Below are positions 57,965 to 64,000 of a stretch of 64,000 nt of DNA, one piece after another. The DNA lies in the NCBI GenBank assembly GCA_903813345.2, contig CAIIXF020000008.1, forward strand, positions 11,683,278 through 11,747,277. The letters are read 5' to 3'. Origin of the DNA: Owenia fusiformis (lineage: Eukaryota > Annelida > Polychaeta > Sabellida > Oweniidae). The number at the start of each line of letters is the position of its first letter. The stretch's first letter is position 1. The notes beneath the pieces are model-generated. The model saw nothing but the letters and a program-made list of their open reading frames with translations, had not been told where the DNA came from and ran no database searches. Position numbers and translations under genes: made by a program.

Positions 57965-58580
57965 GTCTAGCCAAGCTGTAAATGTATTTTGGAATGAGAA
58001 ACTAGTTGGGTTGGGACAAGCCCAGGCATTGTTTGAGAGCCTAAACTAAAATGTAGTATAATGCAATCATATTGCCCTTAAAAATTTTAATTTTTCAAAC
58101 CTCATTACATCTTTTGTAATTGAGGTGAATCCCAAAAAGTAAAAATTTGAAAAATCAACACTTTTGACATTTTGAAGGTTTTTGAAGGTCACGTTTAAGA
58201 ATGTGTAGATGATTTTGAAAAACATTTGGTCAATTTGAGGCAAAAATTTGACCTTTTTCAGTTTTTGAGCTCTTGTGTCTCAAAACAGGCAAAAAATGTA
58301 ATATATAGTCTATTGTGAATATGTGAGGAACCTTTAGAGAATGTCATATCCTCGACGGTTAAAAACATTGACGTAAATGTAACGTTAATTCCTTAACATC
58401 TTCATATGTTTTATCTGGCAAAACCTTCATTCAAATTTCAACATGTAAAATAGAATACAATACCATTATTTTGTAACATATAGTCCATTTTACAACAAAA
58501 CATATTTACAATGATATATAAAAGTCTGCATAAATCATAGATTGGCAGGTTGCATAATGTTTGTTTCTAAATCATTCCAG

Positions 58581-58903
58581 GGGGAGATCATGGTGGGGAT
58601 GAACATAAAATAGAATATCAGATCCTAAATGTCTCTAACCCCAACTCAGAGGACAACGTACATGTGTATAGTGCATCTCAGGCAATGGACTATAGAGAGA
58701 ATATTAACTTTATTATGCCAACATTTTCCAAGGACATCAAGGCACTACAGTCGACCCAATGTGCCCTAACTCAATATATGCCCAGGAATTGTTCTCAGAA
58801 TGTACAACTGGGTGTAGAGAAGAAATTGCTTTACTGTATTGTTACTGTGGTTCTGAATGGGAATAAAGAGACTTTAACTCCTAACATATTTCCTTTTAAT
58901 TGA
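58581..58903 (+). CDS. Transposase-like exon, GGDHG family, copy 1
   Basis: After a TCATTCCAG acceptor the frame begins GDHGGDEHKIEYQILNVSNP and continues with NSEDNVHVYSASQAMDY, INFIMPTFSKDIKALQST and so on to a TGA at 58901. The order GGDHG, x-N-V-x-x-P-N-S-x-x-N-x-x-V, then K-x-x-I-x-x-L-Q matches the transposase-like family seen at 30198. The F-G-D and PCLWC blocks are missing, so the exon is a partial gene. The stop lies where the next block should start. Confidence 0.55.
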
Positions 58904-59256
58904 ATTAATGAAAAATTAATGTAGCTTGTTCTACTTATCTTGAGAGAAATGGGAGAGCATCCCTGAGCAGAACATGTCTCCATCTATAGGGCTCCTTAAA
59001 GGGATAATTCTAAGAATATTAGCACATTTGAACCACTATTATACATACTTGTTGTGCCTCGGTTTAATGGCTATGATCCCCAAGTTACGATTTGTCCCAT
59101 CAAGAAGACGATATAGTGTCGGGGAATGCGTCAAGCGAAGTTTACTAATTTTGCGAAAATTTCCTCCATGGATCTAAAAATTGTCATTTTAACTCAACAA
59201 ACTTATGATAGGTGGCGTTATTTCTTAAGGTTAGGTCACGTGACAAGAAAACAACA

Positions 59257-59274
59257 ATGGATTCTGAATCTGAG
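59257..59274 (+). CDS. Candidate first coding exon, P2X7-type gene copy d
   Basis: ATG GAT TCT GAA TCT GAG is followed directly by GTAAGC, after a 5' region with ACAACA before the ATG. Short acidic M-D-S-E starts are common in this family. However, it ends in phase 0 and the next exon (59753) needs phase 1, so either a further exon is missing or the gene is broken. Confidence 0.35.
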
Positions 59275-59752
59275 GTAAGCACTGCAATGAATCGTCGCTT
59301 TACGCAAAGAATAGCTCATCTTTACCATAATTAATACAATCTATGGATTCCGCTGCTATAATTCATATTTTATGAAACATAAAAATACTTCACTAACACC
59401 CAGTCGTTAAAATAATCGCAACAATTTGGACATTTCTTCTTCTGAAAAAATTAAAACTCGAAATTTCATTTCAATTTCAACTATCTTCGACACTAATATG
59501 TAACTAGATATAATATATAAGTTTGCCTATGCTAGCTGCACAGTCCGTATGCAATTATAACTTGGGGCCAGCCCAAATCGTTATCTTATAACAAAAAGTT
59601 ATATATCATGATTTGTTCTTTCTTCTTTTGGGCTTGTCCAAGGACAAAACAGAATTGCCTGACTGTGTCAAGCTATATAATAGGCCTAATCTACTAAGTT
59701 CAACTCATAGTGATTATCTAATAATTAGTAAACACTATATTTTATTTTCAAG

Positions 59753-59958
59753 ACATAAATGACATTGCAGAGCGAGTATCATATGAGACAAGATTGAGGC
59801 CGAGACGTGGAAGAGCTGCCACAAGACGCCAACCTCGTGGAAGGGCTGCTAGTAGAAGACAAAGTCGGGGTCGTAGGTCTCTCACAGGAGGGAAAGAAGG
59901 GGAGAAGACCCTTGAAGATTTGGAGAAGTTGAGAGCTTTGAGGCAAGAGAGATTACAG
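59753..59958 (+). CDS. P2X7-type gene copy d, Arg/Gly-rich exon
   Basis: The exon lies between a TTTTCAAG acceptor and an ACAG|GTATCC donor. It encodes RLRPRRGRAATRRQPRGRAA, then SRRQSRGRRSLTGG and a Leu/Glu helix KTLEDLEKLRALRQERLQ. The PRGR and SRGRR motifs resemble RGG/AT-hook-like nucleic-acid binding tails. It joins in phase 0 to the exon at 60353. The minus-strand frame over it is a shadow. Confidence 0.6.
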
Positions 59959-60352
59959 GTATCCACATATTTCCTTTAGTACTGATCACAAACCACATAC
60001 ATTCTTTCATTTCTACATCCACATTTATAATTTGCAAAAGGATTATAAGCCCATTTACAGCAAATATATATAATAATTTAACAATGAACAGGAATGAATA
60101 GAATTAACATTTTACTTCCAATCCCAAAAATAGCAGTATATGCCAATAGCAAAAATAGATATTCCTGTTCTTTTTAAAGAAAATTTTTCTCTGCTTGATT
60201 GGCTAAGTGGTTGCCAGTTTGAATAACACTAAGTATTGCATCTTTAGATAGCATCTGCATATGCTATGTGTAGTCATATAAAAAGTCTTTATTTGGAGAA
60301 GGTATTGAATGGCAATTAAATATGTTACATGAAGATATTGTTAATATTGCAG

Positions 60353-60595
60353 GCTGATGTAGATGGCATGTCAGAGGTTGATGTTTGAAGAATTCTGAGA
60401 GATGTCATATTGAGGGCGCCAGGGATTGTATTCGACATAATACATCCCATCCAACCAACAAGAATGCCAGTCCCACATATTCCAGGCCACGATGTAACTG
60501 ACTGATGTGTGTGCAACCATTGTAAACAAATGCCAACGCCCATAGAAAGGGAATGTTGTGGATTTTTGCCAGATAGATGTCTCTCCCTTCGACCA
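60353..60595 (+). pseudogene. P2X7-type zinc exon, copy d, two TGA codons
   Basis: This 243-nt exon lies between an ATATTGCAG acceptor and a GTAAGT donor. The single frame reads ADVDGMSEVDV, TGA, RILRDVILRAPGIVFDII, a Pro-rich bridge, HDVTD, TGA, CVCNHCKQMPTPIERECCG and FLPDRCLSLRP. This is the full first half of the P2X7 ballast-type domain (C-x-C-x-x-C, P, E-C-C, C). The first TGA probably replaces CGA and the second replaces the TGG of the W-C-x-C motif. The expected second exon is not visible before the window ends. Confidence 0.75.
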
Positions 60596-61262
60596 GTAAG
60601 TATCAATCATTATAGAGATTTTGTATTGTTGGATATATTTGTTGCATAAGTATTATGGAAACAAATAATGTCAATATAAGTTTGAAACAGATGATTTCAT
60701 GATATTTTAAATGCCTGTTTCAAAGTTGCTAGCAACTCCCATTAAAATATCAGGTTACATCCACATTTTCACATGGTACAGAAAAAGTCAAGTTAAGTGA
60801 GTTTATTTAACAGCATTGCTAATACTTGATTGGCTAAGCTTGAGGACTTTTAAATTTGAAAAACGTTAAAATCCAGTTATTATGACTGTTCCATTAGACT
60901 GCGTCAAATTTATACTTATGTACCTCTTTATTACTGCGACTCTGTGTAACAAAAATGAAAAGTTCAATATCGTCACACTTCCCATTTTTGATCATATTTC
61001 ATTGAATACTGGACTATTTTGCATTCAATTGTACTGTTGTTAATTTTTCAAATTTGACCAAATTATCTTGAAGTTGTTATATCTTTTGATAGCATTGTCA
61101 TAAAGACTTCAAATAAAAAGCATTTTGTAGCATTTTAATTGTTGTAAAACTGATACTAAAAACTTCACCACTTATATGTATGACTTTGCATGAGGTTCAT
61201 AACATGATATTTTGTATTGAAATAATATAATATAATAATGGTATCATTTTTTAAAATCTCAG

Positions 61263-61553
61263 GTTGATTCATTACAAGCTGCTGAGATTGAAAGAAGAAC
61301 AATGAAACAAACATTGCCATGATCTAAGATCATGGAGAATAACGGCATCAAGATTTGGTGAAGTGGAGCACTCAACCTACCAAAGCCACTATGATAAGCT
61401 TTGTGAGTCCATAGTCAATCCCAAGACTTTTAAATCTGAAGCAACAGCTCATGGTATCAAGTAGGAGCAAATGGCAAGAAAATGCTTTGAGGACAAAAAT
61501 GTTGTGCTTCAAATTGAGAAAATATACTGTATTAATATCATACGTTAGTAACA
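61263..61553 (+). pseudogene. YqaJ-type nuclease exon, copy 2
   Basis: Copy of 56647-56936 with a normal TCTCAG|G acceptor but a deletion (GAAAGAAGAACAATG against GAAAGATTAGAACAACG) that shifts the frame, and a TAG where copy 1 has TAT in KYEQMA. The RITASRFGEVEH block is kept. Confidence 0.8.
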
Positions 61554-63049
61554 TATTGTTTTGATTCATAATTTCATTGACAGATTATAGCAGAACGTAA
61601 AATTATAGGTTAAGGCCTAGCCAAGGAGGATTGGCTCCCAGGGTTCCAACTCAATATTGACCTTGACTTTGATTGACAACCTTGAATATTTCTGATATTA
61701 TAACTGTGATGGAGTAATGGTTCGCCCATTCAAGTTTTATGCTTCACTTAATTGCATAAGAACTCAGTGTTTGAATATCCATTCATATATGTTAAGTGAA
61801 ACTTGTTTTGTGCATGACCAGGGGTCATTAGATTACTCAGATGTTAAGAGTTGAGACACTGAAGTAGTAACAGTGAAATATGCAATAAGAACTAAGAAAT
61901 ATAAGTTTGATTTTAGATAAGAAAGTGAAATTTTATGCATTTATTTATCATGAGGTGTTTAGCTACCTTTCAACATCTCTACAATAACTGACAATAAATT
62001 CATAACCAGTGATCCAAAAGAATTAAACTACGGTAAAATTTAAAATGTAAGGAACTACTTTGAATTGAAAAAATAAAGCAATCTAATGACTATATTGCAA
62101 CAGTATATGAAAAAATTTAAACATTTGTACAAGTCCTAACTTTTGTATATTTCAGAAAGTTATGTATAATGTGCAGAAAAGCTGTGTCCTTTTGTAATTT
62201 AGGGAGTTTCAGCCAGTGGTCCTTTAATTGCTTATTTTGTATATTCAAAGAAATTCCAAACATTTAAAATTTTACTGTAATATCTCGATCACTTCTTGTG
62301 TTTTGATTTTTTTGATTGGAAATAAAAATCATGATTGAAATTTTGAAGCGAAAAAATGGCAGCTATTTCATTTTGATAATAAGGTCAAGGTCATGACACA
62401 ATGTATGACAGAACCCTTAAAGCCAATCCTCTTTGGGTCTAGCCAAGCTGTACATGTATTTTTGAATGAGAAACTAGTTGGGTTGGGACAAGCCCAGGCA
62501 TTGTTTGAGAGCCTGAACTAAAATGTAGTATAATGCAATCATATTGCCCTTAAAAATTTTAATTTTTCAAACCTCATTACATCTTTTGTAATTGAGGTGA
62601 ATCCCAAAAAGTAAAAATTTGAAAAATCAACACTTGACATTTCGAGGGTTTTTGAAGGTCACTTTTAAGAATGTGTAGATGATTTTGAAAAACATTTGGT
62701 CAATTTGAGGCAAAAATTTGACCTTTTTCAGTTTTTGAGCTCTTGTGTCTCAAAACAGGCAAAAAAATTAATATATAGTCTATTGTGAATATGTGAGGAA
62801 CCTTTAGAGGATGTCATATCCTCAACAGTTAAAAACATTGACGTAAATGTAACGTTAATTCCTTAACATCTTCATTTGTTTTATCTGGCAAAACCTTCAT
62901 TCAAATTTCAACATGTAAAATAGAATACAATACCATTATTTTGTAACAAATAGTCCATTTTACAACAAAAATATTTACAATGATATATAAAAGTCTGCAT
63001 AAATCATAGATTGGCAGGTTAATTAATGTTTGTTTTTAAATCATTCCAG

Positions 63050-63350
63050 GGGGAGATCATGGTGGGGATGAACATGAATTAGTATATCAGATCCTAAATG
63101 TCTCTGACCCAAACTCCGAGGACAACGTACATGTGTATAGTGCATCTCAGACAAAGACTATAGAGAGAATATTAACATTATTCTGACAAAATTTTCCAAG
63201 GACATCAAGGCACTACAGTCAACCCAGTGTGCCCTAACTCAATATATGCCCAGGAATTGTTCTTAGAATGTACAACTGGGTGTAGAGAAGAAATTGCTTA
63301 ACTGTATTGTAACTGCGGTTCTCAATGGGAATAAAGAGACTTTAATTCCT
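63050..63350 (+). pseudogene. Transposase-like exon, GGDHG family, copy 2
   Basis: Copy of 58581-58903 with the same acceptor and GGDHGGDEH start. It has a base deleted after TCTCAGAC, a TGA near 63184 and a TAG near 63265, so it is disrupted. Differences from copy 1 are scattered. Confidence 0.7.
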
Positions 63351-63509
63351 TTTTATTGAATTAGTGAAAAATTAATGTAGCTTGTTCTACTTATCTTGAG
63401 AGAAATGGGAGAGCATCCCTGAGCAGAACACGTCTCTATCTATAGGGCTCCTTAATTCAGAATCGTATGTATTACAAGAGCATTTTAATTTCATATTCAT
63501 ATTCTTTAG

Positions 63510-63662
63510 GCAAAGAATTTCACTTCAACAGAATTAGATATTCTGTCAGATGAAGTTTACCAGATCTGGTGGGGAAGAAAATTCCCTTCAGAAAAGAAGA
63601 AGAAATTCTGGATGGATGTTACTCAAAAATATACAAAACCACATAACCACAATTCCACATAA
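63510..63662 (+). other. Exon-like segment with stop, unknown
   Basis: After an ATTCTTTAG acceptor an open frame reads AKNFTSTELDILSDEVYQIW and WGRKFPSEKKKKFWMDVTQK, ending at a TAA (63660). Trp/Lys-rich, 50 codons, and plausible as a last coding exon. I do not recognise it. Confidence 0.35.
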
Positions 63663-64000
63663 GAGACAATGTAACATATATATATGGGCATTTAATCTAA
63701 TATTAATTTAAGTACTCATAATGTGGACAATTATTATTTGAAACATTATCTACAGGAGTACAAGTACAAACTAATACTTGGGTGAGTACAGTTAATTCAC
63801 CAATTTAATAAAATAATATAAGTTTGTAGTCATTTTCTCAGTCACTGGCTGGATCAGTTTCAACAAGGCAAATTAACAACTTAGGCTTGGACAAATGGTT
63901 TAAAATACGATTCTGTGATATACACCAGTCACTTAAGATGGAATCCAACCAAGAACAGTCATTTCCAGAAAAAGGCTCTTCAGGCCCATCTTTCCATGGA
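63663..64000. other. Nothing recognised at the right end
   Basis: AT-rich sequence with no exon, element end or RNA gene that I can support. Confidence 0.4.

Larger units (their letters stand above)
56397..58997. repeat. Segmental duplication, copy 1 (~2.6 kb)
   Basis: Copy 2 lies at 61018-63455 in the same orientation. It starts at TTTTGCATTCAATTGTACTG and ends at ATCTATAGGGCTCCTTAA in both. Copy 1 has roughly 130 bp (about 57597-57740) missing from copy 2. Carries a YqaJ exon, a Mutator-like element and a transposase-like exon. Confidence 0.9.
61018..63455. repeat. Segmental duplication, copy 2 (~2.4 kb)
   Basis: Partner of 56397-58997, direct orientation. It lies downstream of the P2X7-type copy d exons. 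Confidence 0.9.

Noticed and set aside
60353-60595. Selenocysteine decoding of the TGA codons
   Set aside because: The exon has two TGAs, the paralogous exon has a TAA beside its TGA, and the intact copy has TGG (Trp) at the site. Decay is simpler, and no SECIS element was identified.

Overview
This is nuclear DNA from an invertebrate animal, most likely a bivalve mollusc or another lophotrochozoan. It is AT-rich, genes are split into short exons by GT/AG introns, and it is packed with DNA transposons, tandem arrays and decayed copies of gene families (P2X7-type domain, YqaJ, BEN-like and DUF6729-like proteins) that are typically expanded in marine invertebrates. The organism call is inference; no species marker is present.

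Region 1 (1-6.1 kb, minus strand) holds the only clearly conserved host gene: part of gephyrin (GPHN), the molybdenum-cofactor enzyme and synaptic scaffold. Five exons join in consistent phase: two end the MogA-like G domain, one is a histidine-rich linker, and two begin the MoeA-like E domain. A 5'-truncated LINE with a 12-bp target-site duplication sits 14 nt upstream of one gephyrin splice acceptor. Between the G-domain exons and the linker exon lie two large same-strand exons of an unrecognised Cys/His protein. They are phase-compatible with gephyrin and carry their own stop.

Region 2 (6.5-10.9 kb) is a giant palindromic element with arms of about 1.4-1.6 kb around a T/G-rich spacer. One arm alone carries a 190-bp MITE. 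Region 3 (10.9-17.1 kb) holds plus-strand exon-like fragments, including the C-terminus of a transposase-like protein, and a small foldback element.

Region 4 (17.55-29.92 kb) looks like one 12.4-kb element with CCCAGCWAACA-type inverted ends and an ACGT-dense tandem array at each side (119-bp and 190-bp monomers, both with higher-order structure). Nested in it is a 5.05-kb CACTA-like element with a TGA target-site duplication.

Region 5 (30-46.3 kb) is a graveyard of plus-strand transposase-like and domain fragments. Its core is a duplicated module in which a P2X7 cytosolic (ballast) domain gene lies directly upstream of a DUF6729-like transposase gene, in the same order both times. Both copies are broken in different ways. 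A Helitron/Helentron-like element, a Mutator-like MITE and BEN-like fragments lie among them.

Region 6 (46.3-64 kb) has a decayed retrotransposon protease fragment, two further P2X7-type genes with AT-hook or Arg/Gly-rich N-terminal exons and stop codons in the zinc-binding exon, a perfect-looking 451-bp direct repeat, and a roughly 2.5-kb duplication carrying a YqaJ-type nuclease exon and a transposase exon.
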